Below, piece by piece: positions 1 through 9,041 of a stretch of DNA of 64,000 nt. The position numbers were made by a program, and so were the translations under genes. Source of the stretch: Amycolatopsis sp. CA-126428 (lineage in GTDB: Bacteria > Actinomycetota > Actinomycetes > Mycobacteriales > Pseudonocardiaceae); the NCBI RefSeq assembly GCF_002904335.1, contig NZ_PPHF01000030.1, positions 310,001 through 374,000 of the forward strand. The letters are read 5' to 3'. Every line of letters starts with the position of its first letter. Positions within the stretch are counted from its first letter, which is position 1. The notes beneath the pieces are model-generated. The model was not told the origin of the DNA and did not search any database. It saw only the letters and a program-made list of their open reading frames with translations.

Positions 1-316
1 CCGCGTCGTCGAAGTGGTTGTCCGGCAGATTCACGCCCACCAAGGCCTCCGCGCGGCCGCGGATCTCCAGGCACCGCACCCGCCACGGGTTCGTCGACGG
101 GAGGTCGTCGACGACGAACGCCACGCGGTCGTGCGTCGCGATGTTGCGGAACTTCTTGCTGGTGCGCAGGTTGTGCCCGGTGACGTCGATGGTCTTCTCG
201 TCCGGGTTGTAGCGGAAGCCGACCGGGTTGGCCTGGAGGGTTCCGTCGGGCCGCTGGGTCGCCAGCCGGCCCAGGGGCTGGGCGGCGAGGTAGGCGAGTT
301 CTGCTTCGGTGAACAT
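1..316 (-). CDS. PPOX-class (pyridoxamine oxidase-like, probably F420-dependent) family protein, partial
   Basis: The gene runs off the left edge, so only about the first 105 residues are visible. The N-terminus (MFTEAELAYLAAQPLGRLAT, then a segment around PVGFRYNPDEKTIDVTG) has the split beta-barrel pattern of small flavin/F420-binding PPOX proteins, which reduce or bind cofactors in the cytoplasm. The later segment RVAFVVDDLP and RCLEIRGRAE also fits that fold. The ATG at 316 is the only sensible start. An inverted repeat lies directly upstream. The substrate cannot be inferred; the family call is by pattern recognition. Confidence 0.75.
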   Translation of the reverse strand, partial: MFTEAELAYLAAQPLGRLATQRPDGTLQANPVGFRYNPDEKTIDVTGHNLRTSKKFRNIATHDRVAFVVDDLPSTNPWRVRCLEIRGRAEALVGVNLPDNHFDDA

Positions 317-330
317 GCCCGAAGCTTCCA

Positions 331-350
331 ACTTCAAGCTCCCTTGAAGT
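331..350. promoter_or_regulatory. Dyad upstream of the PPOX gene (possible MerR-type site)
   Basis: ACTTCAAG at 331-338 and CTTGAAGT at 343-350 form a perfect 8-bp inverted repeat with a 4-bp centre, just upstream of the ATG at 316. A 20-bp dyad of this kind resembles SoxR/MerR operators, but no such regulator is in the window. It could also form a weak hairpin after the SGNH gene, whose stop codon it touches. Confidence 0.35.
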
Positions 351-1435
351 CAAGCTCCGAGCACCAGCGAGGCGAACCGCGCGCCGATCCGGCGGTGGGC
401 TGCCGGGGACGGGTGGAGGTCGTCCGGCAGCGGTAACTCCGCGAAGTCCTCCGGGCCGTACAGCGAGAGGCCGTCGAGGTAGGTCAAGTGCGGGTCCGAC
501 TCCTGCCGCTGCGCCACGATCCGGGCCAGCTCGTCGCGGATGACCTCCAGGGTCAGCTTGCCCGCCGCGCGCTCGGCCGGGTCGCCGGTCGCGCGGAACC
601 GGACCTCGCCGCGGGCCAGTGCCTCGTGGTCGAAGTCGCCCGGCCCGGGTGTCTGCTCGTGGATCGGGCAGTACAGCGGCGAGACGACCACGAGCGGGGT
701 GTCCGGGTGGCCGTCGCGGATCGTGTCGAGGAAGCCGTGCACCGCGGGCCCGAACGCGCGCAGGCGCATCAGGTCCGCGTTGACCACGTTGATCCCCAGC
801 TTGACGCTGATCAGGCCGGCGGGCGTGTCGCGCAGCGCCCGCGCGGTGAACGGGTCGAGCAGCGCGCTGCCGCTGAAGCCGAGGTTGACCAGCTCGACGC
901 CGGCCGCGGTGGCGGCGAGCGCGGGCCACGTCGTCGCGGGGCTCGCCGCGTTCGAGCCCTGGCTGATCGAACTGCCGTGGTGCAGCCACACCCGGTCCGC
1001 CCGGGGCACCGGCGAAACCGGCGCGTCGGTGCTTAAGGCGACCAACGTCGTCAGTTCGTTGTGCGGCAACCAGATCTCGACGTCCTTGTCGTGCCCGGGG
1101 AGGTCCGCGAACCGGACGCCGGCGGGTGCGGTCGCCTGGGCGGCCGGCTTGCCGTCGACCAGCAGGTCATAGACGCCGTCGGGCCGTGGCGGCGCGCCCG
1201 GGTACTCGACCTTCGTCGGCAGCGTGTCGAGTTCGACCACGCGAGCCCGGGTCCGGAACCGCAGCCGGACGCCCGCGGGCTGCGCTTCGACCATGGCGAG
1301 CCGCGGGTCGCTGTTCTGCGCCCGCGCGCGAGCCGGGAGCCGGTGCGGCACCAGGCCGCGCCCGGTGCGTTCGAGTTCGAGGGCACCGCGGAAGAGGTCC
1401 GCGGTCAGGGGGATGTCGATCACGACCGTGGCCAA
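350..1435 (-). CDS. SGNH/GDSL-family hydrolase (esterase/lipase-like)
   Basis: The protein has about 361 residues. The N-terminal ~150 residues look like a beta-rich carbohydrate- or substrate-binding module. A GDSL-like block follows (VWLHHGSSISQGS, with the nucleophile Ser after HHG), and a late DDLHPSPAAH segment supplies the Asp and His of the triad. No signal peptide is evident, so a cytoplasmic esterase is likely. Its start overlaps the end of the TetR gene: TTG at 1435 is the longest start, and GTG at 1423 gives a classic GTGA overlap and is equally plausible. The two genes are co-transcribed, so the regulator probably responds to something this enzyme handles. The exact substrate is unknown. 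Confidence 0.75.
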   Translation of the reverse strand: MATVVIDIPLTADLFRGALELERTGRGLVPHRLPARARAQNSDPRLAMVEAQPAGVRLRFRTRARVVELDTLPTKVEYPGAPPRPDGVYDLLVDGKPAAQATAPAGVRFADLPGHDKDVEIWLPHNELTTLVALSTDAPVSPVPRADRVWLHHGSSISQGSNAASPATTWPALAATAAGVELVNLGFSGSALLDPFTARALRDTPAGLISVKLGINVVNADLMRLRAFGPAVHGFLDTIRDGHPDTPLVVVSPLYCPIHEQTPGPGDFDHEALARGEVRFRATGDPAERAAGKLTLEVIRDELARIVAQRQESDPHLTYLDGLSLYGPEDFAELPLPDDLHPSPAAHRRIGARFASLVLGA

Positions 1436-1989
1436 TCACGCAGGAGGGAATCGAGGACGGCGAGGATGCGGACCCAGCTTTCGGGCGCGGCGGGCGAGCT
1501 GTGGTCGAACCCGCCCTGGGTTTCGAGGCTGATGAACCCCTGGAAGACGCTGCCCAGCAGCCGCACGGCGTGGGTCTCGTCCGGCCCCGTCAGGGCGTAG
1601 CCGCGGAGGATCGCGCGCATCATTTCGGCGTGCCGGAAGCCGGCGCTCGCCGCGGCGGTCTCCGGATCGAGCCGCAGCTGTGCGGCGGCGTACCGGCCGG
1701 GGTGCTCGCGGGCGTAGTCGCGGTAGACGTCGGCGAAGGCGACGAGCGCGTCTCGCCCGGCCCGGCCCGCGAGGGCGGCCGCGGCCTGGTCGGCGAGCTC
1801 GTCCAGCGCCAGCAGCGCGACCTTCGTCCGCAGGTCGTGCGCGTTCTTGACGTGCGAATACAGGCTGGCGACCTGGACGCCGAGCCGCCGGGCCAGCTCC
1901 GACGGCGTCACCCGGTCGAAGCCCGCCTCATCGGCCAGCTCCGCGCCGGCGCGCACCACGCGTTCGGTGGTCAATCCTGCCCGAGCCAT
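1420..1989 (-). CDS. TetR-family transcriptional regulator (WHG-type C-terminal domain)
   Basis: This 189-residue protein has an N-terminal TetR helix-turn-helix (ELADEAGFDRVTPSELARRLGVQVASLYSHVKN). The C-terminal domain is of the kind found in TetR proteins of the WHG group, with ARLRLDPE-like and FQGFISLE segments. It presumably represses its own promoter and the downstream hydrolase, because the genes overlap and a strong CCTAAAG-based dyad sits 15-56 bases upstream of its ATG. A GGAGAAGG ribosome site precedes the ATG. The ligand is unknown. Confidence 0.9.
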   Translation of the reverse strand: MARAGLTTERVVRAGAELADEAGFDRVTPSELARRLGVQVASLYSHVKNAHDLRTKVALLALDELADQAAAALAGRAGRDALVAFADVYRDYAREHPGRYAAAQLRLDPETAAASAGFRHAEMMRAILRGYALTGPDETHAVRLLGSVFQGFISLETQGGFDHSSPAAPESWVRILAVLDSLLRDWPRS

Positions 1990-2003
1990 CAGCCTTCTCC
2001 CAT

Positions 2004-2045
2004 TTGCCTAAAGCCAGAGTAGATCAACCTAAAGGCTTTAGGCAA
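2004..2045. promoter_or_regulatory. Probable TetR operator (three CCTAAAG half-sites)
   Basis: TTGCCTAAAGCC at 2004-2015 is perfectly inverted as GGCTTTAGGCAA at 2034-2045. A compact palindrome also sits inside it: CCTAAAG at 2028-2034 and CTTTAGG at 2036-2042. It occupies the 62-base gap between efeB and the tetR start, where an autoregulatory operator is expected. A second role as a terminator for the efe operon is possible but there is no T-run. Confidence 0.65.
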
Positions 2046-2051
2046 CCGGGG

Positions 2052-3326
2052 TCAGGAGAACAGTGCGTCCGCCCAGCTCGACTCGCGGGTCACGCCCGGC
2101 GGGACCGCGAAGTGCGCGGAGCCGGTGTGCTGGACGTACTCCATCATCGCGTCCTTCGACGACAGCGCCTGCTGCATCGGCACGTACTGCTTGCGGGTGT
2201 CGCGGTTGAACGCCAGGAAGAACAACCCCGCTTCGAGGTGCCCGACGCCGTCGGAGCCGTCGACGAAGTTGTAGCCGCGCCGCAGGATCCGGACGCCGTT
2301 CAGCGCCTGGTGGGAGGCCAGCCGGACGTGCGCGTCCGCCGGGATCAGCTTCTCGCCGCCGGCGCCGCCGACGTCGAGGTCCAGCTCGTCGAACTCCGCG
2401 GTCTGGCCCAGCGGGGCGCCGGTGCCCTTCGTGCGGCCGATGATCTTCTCCTGGCCGTCGAGGGTCTCGCGGTCCCACGTCTCGATGTGCATCCGGATCC
2501 GGCGCGCCACCAGGTACGAGCCGCCGGCCATCCAGGCCGGGCCGTCGGCCGCGGTGGCCCACACCTGGTCGCCCAGCACGTCGGGTTCCTCGGCCTTGAT
2601 GTTGTTCGTGCCGTCCTTGAACCCGAACAGGTTCCGGGGCGTCTGCTGCTCCCGCGACGTCGACGAGCTGCGGCCGAAGCCGAGCTGCGACCAGCGGACC
2701 TCGGTGACGCCGAAGCCGAGCCGCACCAGGTTGCGGACCGCGTGCACCGCCACCTGGGGGTCGTCCGCGCAGGCCTGGATGCACAGGTCGCCGCCGCTGC
2801 GGGCCGGGTCGAGCTTGTCCTTCGGGAACAGCGGCAGGTCGATCAGCTGCGGCGGCCGCTTGCCCGCCAGGCCGAACCGGCCGTCGAACAGCGACGGCCC
2901 GAACCCGATGGTCAGCGTCAGGTTCGAGGGCGGCAGGTCGAGCGCCTCACCGGTGTCGCCGGGCGGGGCGTACGTGCCGTTGCCCACCGCGCCGTTCGCG
3001 ACGACCTCCTGGCCCGCCGTCATCCGGCGGGCCGCGTCGGTCCACGTCTTGAGCAGCCGCCGCAGCTTTTCACGGTCGGTGGCTGTGACATCCAAAGCCG
3101 CGAAGTGCAGGTTGGCCTGCGCCGGCGTGACGATCCCGGCCTGGTGCTCGCCGTGGAAGTCGACGGTGTTCGTCGACGCCTCGGCGTGGCCGCTCGTCGC
3201 CTTGTCGATCCCGATGCCGGCGGCGGCCCCCGCCCCGGCGAGCGCGACACCCGCGCCCGCCAGGCCGAACAGCTTCCGCCGCGAGACGCGCGTGCCCTCC
3301 GCCCGGATGCCCTCTGCCGACGTCAC
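2052..3326 (-). CDS. efeB: Dyp-type haem peroxidase EfeB of the iron uptake system
   Basis: This 424-residue protein has a twin-arginine signal (SRRKLFGLAGAG near residue 16), so it is exported folded. The DyP signature GFKDGTNN carries the catalytic Asp of the GxxDG motif. In EfeUOB systems this haem peroxidase works outside the membrane and is thought to oxidise ferrous iron or release iron from haem. It is the last gene of efeU-efeO-efeB; its ATG overlaps the efeO stop by four bases. Length and order match the family. Confidence 0.93.
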   Translation of the reverse strand: MTSAEGIRAEGTRVSRRKLFGLAGAGVALAGAGAAAGIGIDKATSGHAEASTNTVDFHGEHQAGIVTPAQANLHFAALDVTATDREKLRRLLKTWTDAARRMTAGQEVVANGAVGNGTYAPPGDTGEALDLPPSNLTLTIGFGPSLFDGRFGLAGKRPPQLIDLPLFPKDKLDPARSGGDLCIQACADDPQVAVHAVRNLVRLGFGVTEVRWSQLGFGRSSSTSREQQTPRNLFGFKDGTNNIKAEEPDVLGDQVWATAADGPAWMAGGSYLVARRIRMHIETWDRETLDGQEKIIGRTKGTGAPLGQTAEFDELDLDVGGAGGEKLIPADAHVRLASHQALNGVRILRRGYNFVDGSDGVGHLEAGLFFLAFNRDTRKQYVPMQQALSSKDAMMEYVQHTGSAHFAVPPGVTRESSWADALFS

Positions 3327-4462
3327 TTGGAGACGACCTCCGCAACCTTGCTCAGCGGTTCGCTCAGCGCGTCGACGGCCGAGGCGAACTCCTTGACCTG
3401 GTCCTGGGACAGCTCGGTGTAGGACTTGAAACCGTCACCGGCCCGCTGCTTGTCGAGCAGGCCCTGGACGTTCGCGAACTCCTTGTCCAGAGTGGACACC
3501 AGCGCCGGGTCCTTGGCCTGCAGGACCGGCCGCAGCGCGGTGATCGCGCCCTTCGAACCGTCCAAGTTGGCCTGGAAGTCCCAGAGGTCGGTGTGCGAGA
3601 AGGCCTCTTCCTCGCCGGTGATCTTGCCGGTCGCGACCTCGTCGAGCAGGCCCTTCGCGCCGTTCGCGAGGTCCAAAGGGGACAGTTCGAGCGTCTTCGT
3701 CTTGGCGACCAGGTCCTTGACGTCGGTCACCAGCTTGTCGGCGATCTGGCCGCTGTCGGGCTGCAGGCCGGTCTGGAACAGGTCCTTCTCCAGCCGGTGG
3801 AAGCCGGTGAACTGCTGGTTCGGCTCGAGGTCGGCCTCGCGGACGTCGATGGCCGGGTCGAGGTCGCCGAACTTCTCGGCCACCGGCTCGATCCGCTCGT
3901 AGTAGACGCGGGTGCGCGCGTACGCGGCCTTCGCCTCGTCGACCTTGCCCGCCTTGACGAGGTCGGCGAACTTCCCCGTCTCGTCCTGCAGCGCGGAGGT
4001 GTTGTTCGCGATGTAGTCGGCGTAGCTCTTGGTGGCCTGGGCCTTCTGCGCGTTGCTGTCGTTCTGCTTCGCGACGCCGCCGGTGACGGTGAAGTCGCCG
4101 CGGATGCCGGTGCCGGACATGCCGGGCTTGCACGCGGTCTGGTACTTGCCGGCGTCGGCGACCTCGACGATCAGCCGCCGGTTGAGCCCAGGCGCGATGT
4201 TCTCGACCTCGCCCATGATCCGGTCGCCCTCGGCGTAGAGGTAGAACTCGGTGACCTTGGTGCCCTTGTTGGTGATCTCGAAGGTGAGGTTGCCCGCACC
4301 GGCCGTGGTGGCGGAGACCTCGCACGCGGCGTCGGACGCCGAGACCTTGATCGGGCCACCGCCGGCCGAGGCACCCGCGGGGTCGCTCTTGCTGTCGCAC
4401 GCGGCCAGCGTCACCAGGACGGCGGCGCCGGCCAGTACGGCCAGCGAGGGGGTCTTGCGCAC
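3323..4462 (-). CDS. efeO: Iron uptake lipoprotein EfeO (cupredoxin plus M75/imelysin domain)
   Basis: The protein has 379 residues from GTG 4462, chosen because AGGAG lies five bases upstream; GTG 4468 overlapping the efeU stop is the alternative. A lipoprotein signal ends in LAAC (Cys22). A cupredoxin-like domain covers roughly residues 35-120, and a helical M75 domain follows with the expected HxxE metal motif in GFHRLEKDLF. EfeO captures ferric/ferrous iron outside the membrane for the EfeU permease. A reading frame continuous with sequence beyond 4468 exists but is only an antisense-composition artefact. Confidence 0.92.
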   Translation of the reverse strand: MRKTPSLAVLAGAAVLVTLAACDSKSDPAGASAGGGPIKVSASDAACEVSATTAGAGNLTFEITNKGTKVTEFYLYAEGDRIMGEVENIAPGLNRRLIVEVADAGKYQTACKPGMSGTGIRGDFTVTGGVAKQNDSNAQKAQATKSYADYIANNTSALQDETGKFADLVKAGKVDEAKAAYARTRVYYERIEPVAEKFGDLDPAIDVREADLEPNQQFTGFHRLEKDLFQTGLQPDSGQIADKLVTDVKDLVAKTKTLELSPLDLANGAKGLLDEVATGKITGEEEAFSHTDLWDFQANLDGSKGAITALRPVLQAKDPALVSTLDKEFANVQGLLDKQRAGDGFKSYTELSQDQVKEFASAVDALSEPLSKVAEVVSK

Positions 4463-4464
4463 GG

Positions 4465-5310
4465 TCACTCCTTCGAGGCGGCCGCGACGGCGGGTGCCGG
4501 CGCGGTCTTCTTGCTGGGCTTGAGGAAGAGGGGCAGCACGACGGCGACGTAGGCCACCCAGGCGACGGCCTGCAGCACGGTCGTCTGCTGCGAGTAGTTG
4601 AAGATGCCCTTCAGCAGCGCGCCGTACCAGGACGTCTCGGGCAGCGTGGCCGAAGCGTCGAAGGCGAGGGTGTGGATGCCGGGCAGGAACGCGGCCTCCT
4701 GCAGGTCGTGCAGGCCGTAGCCGAGCACGCCCGCGGCGACGAACACCAGCAGCACGCCGGTGATCGTGAAGAACTTGGAGAGGTTGAACCGCACCGCGCC
4801 CTTGTAGAGCAGGTACGCGAGCACCACCGCGGCCGCGATGCCGATGGCGAAGCCGATCAGCGGCTGCACGGTCTCGTTCTGCGCGGCTTGGACGGTCGAG
4901 TAGAAGAACACCGCGGTCTCCAGCCCCTCGCGCCCGACCGCGAGGAACGACAGCAGCAGCACGGCCGCGGGGCCGACGTCCAGCGCGTCGTCCATCTTCC
5001 CGCGCAGCTCGGCGGCGATGCTCTTCGACGCCTTGCGCATCCAGAAGATCATCGCGGTGACGAACACGACGGCGACGATCGACAGGCTGCCGCCGAGCAG
5101 CTCCTGGTGCTCGAAGGTCAGCTGGGCGGTCGTGAAGGTGAGGACCGCGCCGACGGCGACCGACAGCAGCACCGCGGCGCCGACACCCGGCCACACCCAG
5201 CGCAGCGCGTGGCGCCGGTCCGTTTTGACCAGGAACGCCACCAGGATGCTGACGACCAGCGCCGCTTCCAGGCCTTCGCGCAGCCCGATCAGCGCGCTCG
5301 AGAACAACAC
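4465..5310 (-). CDS. efeU: FTR1-family iron permease EfeU
   Basis: This 281-residue integral membrane protein has about seven hydrophobic segments. Both hallmark REGLE motifs are present: REGLEAALV in the first transmembrane helix and REGLETAVFF in the middle one. These Glu residues bind iron during transport. The gene is first in the efeUOB operon, and two IdeR/DmdR-like boxes lie within 140 bases upstream, so iron repression is expected. The C-terminus ends in a short Ala/Pro/Lys-rich cytoplasmic tail. Confidence 0.94.
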   Translation of the reverse strand: MLFSSALIGLREGLEAALVVSILVAFLVKTDRRHALRWVWPGVGAAVLLSVAVGAVLTFTTAQLTFEHQELLGGSLSIVAVVFVTAMIFWMRKASKSIAAELRGKMDDALDVGPAAVLLLSFLAVGREGLETAVFFYSTVQAAQNETVQPLIGFAIGIAAAVVLAYLLYKGAVRFNLSKFFTITGVLLVFVAAGVLGYGLHDLQEAAFLPGIHTLAFDASATLPETSWYGALLKGIFNYSQQTTVLQAVAWVAYVAVVLPLFLKPSKKTAPAPAVAAASKE

Positions 5311-5346
5311 CGGTCCGCCTCCCTGAGTTCTGCTTCCGTGATGTTT

Positions 5347-5365
5347 TTAGGTAAGGCTCACCTGT
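5347..5365 (-). promoter_or_regulatory. IdeR/DmdR-type iron box, proximal
   Basis: TTAGGTAAGGCTCACCTGT matches the 19-bp actinobacterial DtxR/IdeR consensus (from memory, TTAGGTTAGGCTAACCTAA) at about 15 of 19 positions. It lies 37 bases upstream of the efeU start, where binding would block transcription. Confidence 0.75.
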
Positions 5366-5429
5366 AAGTCCAGTGAGCGTACGCCCGCTCGACTCGGAGA
5401 AATCGGGCAAAAGGGACTCGATTTTGAAG

Positions 5430-5448
5430 TTAGGTTAGGGTAACCGCA
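5430..5448 (-). promoter_or_regulatory. IdeR/DmdR-type iron box, distal
   Basis: TTAGGTTAGGGTAACCGCA matches the same consensus at about 16 of 19 positions. It lies 120 bases upstream of efeU and also upstream of the divergent transglycosylase gene, so it may act on either promoter. Confidence 0.7.
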
Positions 5449-5642
5449 GGTCAGGGGCCTGCGCGTCGACTCGGTAACAAAATTTGTGATGTCGCAGGCA
5501 GGGAGAGGGTTTTTACCTTCCGCTTGCCTGGTCAGGCTTCCGGGGGTCCGTCTTTCGGGGGTTCCGGGTGGCGGAGCCCCCGGCCCGGAGCGAAGCCCCG
5601 GAGCAACACAGTCCCTCTTGAGTGCGTCCGTAACCTGTTCGG

Positions 5643-6491
5643 GTGGCCGATACCGCTCAGCCGACCGTCACGCCTGCCGGACCCCCTCCATCGGGTGGTC
5701 CGCCGCGGCGGTATCTCGGCCGGGCGGCCCTCGCCGTGGGGCTCGTGCTCACCGGCGTCGTCCTGGTCGTCACCATCGGGGTCCGGAACCCGGATGCTCC
5801 GACAGCGCCGCCGCCGGTCCAGCCGGCGCTCGCCATCCCCGAACAGCGTCCGCAGCCCGGCGCCGAAGCGCCGCGGGCGGGGCTCGCCGCGCCGGTCGAC
5901 CGGCCGCAGGTGTCCGACCGGGCCGAGCTGGACGCGTGGGCGACCCGCGTCGCGGACAAGACGCACATCCCGGTGCGCGCGCTGGCGGCGTACGGGCGGG
6001 CGGAGATGTGGATGCAGCGCCAGAAACCGACGTGCCACCTCTCGTGGGCGACCCTCGCGGGCATCGGCCGGGTCGAGAACGAGCGCGGGGAGTTCGACCT
6101 CGCGGCGATCGGCGCGGACGGCCGGGTGGCGAAGCCGGTGGTCGGCCCGCCGCTGGACGGTTCGCCGGGCATCCCGGCGGTGCACGACAGCGACGGCGGC
6201 AAGCTCGACGGCGACAAGTCGTGGGACCACGCGATCGGCCCGATGCAGTTCCTGCCGTCGACGTGGAAGAAGTACCAGGAGCGCGCGAACGGCGACGGCG
6301 GCACCCCGGACCCGCAGAACATCGACGACGCGGCCTTCACGGCGGCCCGCTTCCTGTGCTCGGGCGGCGACGACCTCGGCACCCCGGCCGGCTGGTGGCG
6401 GGCGATCCTGTTCTACAACCAGGCCCTGGCGTACGGCCAAGACGTCTTCAGCGCGGCCGACGCCTACGCGGAGGCGAGCGTCGCGCCCTGA
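5643..6491 (+). CDS. Lytic murein transglycosylase (MltB/SLT_2-like), membrane anchored
   Basis: The 282-residue protein starts at GTG 5643. An uncleaved signal anchor (residues about 24-45) is followed by a Pro/Ala linker. The catalytic domain contains GRVENERG with the likely catalytic Glu, then GPMQFLPSTWKKY and an ARFLCSGGDDL segment, all typical of soluble-lytic/MltB-type transglycosylases that cut peptidoglycan glycan chains outside the membrane. The same domain recurs in the gene at 10268. A GTAAC/GTGAT pair upstream suggests MtrA-type control. Confidence 0.87.
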   Translation: MADTAQPTVTPAGPPPSGGPPRRYLGRAALAVGLVLTGVVLVVTIGVRNPDAPTAPPPVQPALAIPEQRPQPGAEAPRAGLAAPVDRPQVSDRAELDAWATRVADKTHIPVRALAAYGRAEMWMQRQKPTCHLSWATLAGIGRVENERGEFDLAAIGADGRVAKPVVGPPLDGSPGIPAVHDSDGGKLDGDKSWDHAIGPMQFLPSTWKKYQERANGDGGTPDPQNIDDAAFTAARFLCSGGDDLGTPAGWWRAILFYNQALAYGQDVFSAADAYAEASVAP

Positions 6492-6492
6492 G

Positions 6493-6585
6493 TCAGAGCT
6501 CGCGGTCGGCGACGAACGGCGTGACGGCCATCAGCACGAGCAGCAGCAGTCCGGCGTAAGCACCCAGCGTGGCGAAGATCGACAT
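6493..6585 (-). CDS. 30-residue single-span membrane peptide
   Basis: GGAGGGACCACG precedes an ATG at 6585 that opens a 30-residue frame: MSIFATLGAYAGLLLLVLMA, then a TPFVADREL tail. One hydrophobic helix of about 18 residues spans nearly the whole peptide, with an acidic C-terminal tail. The good ribosome site and lack of any other gene here support it. It ends just after the convergent transglycosylase. Function unknown; a small membrane regulator is a guess. Confidence 0.6.
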   Translation of the reverse strand: MSIFATLGAYAGLLLLVLMAVTPFVADREL

Positions 6586-6711
6586 CGTGGTCCCTCCCTG
6601 TTCGGTCTGGAACCAGCTTCGCCGGACGAGGGCGTGCCGGACATCGGTCGAGGGGCCCGCCTTGGTCGGCCGAACGGCTGAGGTGACCCGGGCCGTTCGG
6701 CCCTGGTCGGC

Positions 6712-7116
6712 TCAGGGTTCGCGCAGCGCGATGCGGGCCTTGACCTCGCTGATCGCCTCGAGGTACTCCGGCACCGGGTGCATCGCCGAGGCGATCTTCA
6801 TCTGCGCCAGCGCCTCGACGAGCCGGCCGAGGCGCTGCAGCGTGCGGCCCAGGATGAACCGCGCGTAGTGATCCGTCGGGTCCAGTTCGAGCACCCGGGT
6901 GAACGCCGCTTCCGCGCGCCGCAACTGAGCGGAGTGGAAGTACGCGCGCCCGGCCAGCAGGTGCACCGACGGTTTGTCCGTTTCGGATTCCAGCAGGGGC
7001 TGCAACGCCTTCAGCGCGTCGAGCGGACGACGGCGGCCGACGAGGTCTTCGGCCTGGCGGAAGGCATGAAACCGCGACTCCTCGGGAGGCTGCGAAGCAG
7101 CTGCGGCGTCCGTCAT
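6712..7116 (-). CDS. Small tetratricopeptide-repeat protein
   Basis: This 134-residue protein begins at ATG 7116, preceded by GGGAGCG; the longer upstream frame has no support. Two or three TPR-like helical pairs are visible: ALQPLLESETDKPSVHLLAGRAYF, then AEAAFTRVLELDPTDHYARFILG, then LAQMKIASAMHP. TPR proteins act as protein-protein scaffolds. It is transcribed away from the VOC gene at 7189 across a gap of about 70 bases. No partner can be named. Confidence 0.85.
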   Translation of the reverse strand: MTDAAAASQPPEESRFHAFRQAEDLVGRRRPLDALKALQPLLESETDKPSVHLLAGRAYFHSAQLRRAEAAFTRVLELDPTDHYARFILGRTLQRLGRLVEALAQMKIASAMHPVPEYLEAISEVKARIALREP

Positions 7117-7188
7117 GGTCGCTCCCACGTTACCCGTGGAGAGGGGCTTGCACACGCCTCCGATCGGGACGTGATGGACTGTGCCGCC

Positions 7189-7650
7189 ATGAGCAGCGGG
7201 TACCGGGGCCTGGCGCCCTACCTCTACTACGCCGACGCCACGGCGGCGCTCGCCTGGCTGACCAGGACCTTCGGCTTCACCGAGGAGGTCCGGTTCTGCG
7301 ACGCGGCGGGCGAGGTCTTCCAGGCGACCCTGCGCGCGGGCGGAGCACCGATCCAGATCGCGGGCGTCGGCCCGGACTACTGGCAGGCCAAGGGCGTCGA
7401 CGGCCCGGTCGGCCAGCTCAACATCGTCTACGTCGACGACGTCGACGAGCACTACGAGCGGATCTCCGCCGCGCTCGGGGACGAGTGCGAGCTCGATCCG
7501 CCGCAGGACCAGCCGTACGGCGCCCGGGTGTACACCGTCGCCGATCTCGGGGGCAACAGCTGGACCTTCTGGCAGCAGACGTCCGAGACCGTCGAGCTGC
7601 CGCCGGGCTGGCAGGCGATCCGCGCGGGCGGTGAGTCCTCCAACGGGTGA
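7189..7650 (+). CDS. VOC-superfamily (glyoxalase/bleomycin-resistance-like) protein
   Basis: The 153-residue protein (ATG 7189; ATG 7174 is possible) shows two beta-alpha-beta-beta-beta halves: LAPYLYYADATAALAWLTRTFGFTE, and NIVYVDDVDEHYERISAAL ending in YTVADLGGNSWTFWQQ. Such proteins bind a metal or small ligand in a U-shaped cavity; some are antibiotic-binding, some are dioxygenase- or glyoxalase-like. The ligand cannot be told here. It stands alone between the divergent TPR gene and enolase. Confidence 0.85.
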   Translation: MSSGYRGLAPYLYYADATAALAWLTRTFGFTEEVRFCDAAGEVFQATLRAGGAPIQIAGVGPDYWQAKGVDGPVGQLNIVYVDDVDEHYERISAALGDECELDPPQDQPYGARVYTVADLGGNSWTFWQQTSETVELPPGWQAIRAGGESSNG

Positions 7651-9036
<1,386 letters not shown>

Positions 9037-9041
9037 CGCCG

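Larger units (their letters stand above)
5311..5642. other. Intergenic control region between efeU and a lytic transglycosylase
   Basis: This 332-base gap holds the two iron boxes, then GTAAC at 5474-5478 and GTGAT at 5486-5490 separated by an A/T-rich heptamer. That arrangement resembles the loose direct-repeat MtrA boxes before actinobacterial cell-wall hydrolase genes. From about 5540 to 5610 lies a GC-rich hairpin-forming stretch, probably the 5' leader of the transglycosylase mRNA. No open reading frame of interest was seen. Confidence 0.45.

Noticed and set aside
3323-5410. 695-codon frame that would fuse EfeO to upstream sequence
   Set aside because: The part beyond 4468 is an out-of-frame reading of efeU; the lipoprotein signal and ribosome site define the true start at 4462.
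5500-5642. c-di-AMP (ydaO-type) riboswitch before the transglycosylase
   Set aside because: The leader is hairpin-rich, but I could not match the conserved core of that riboswitch class.
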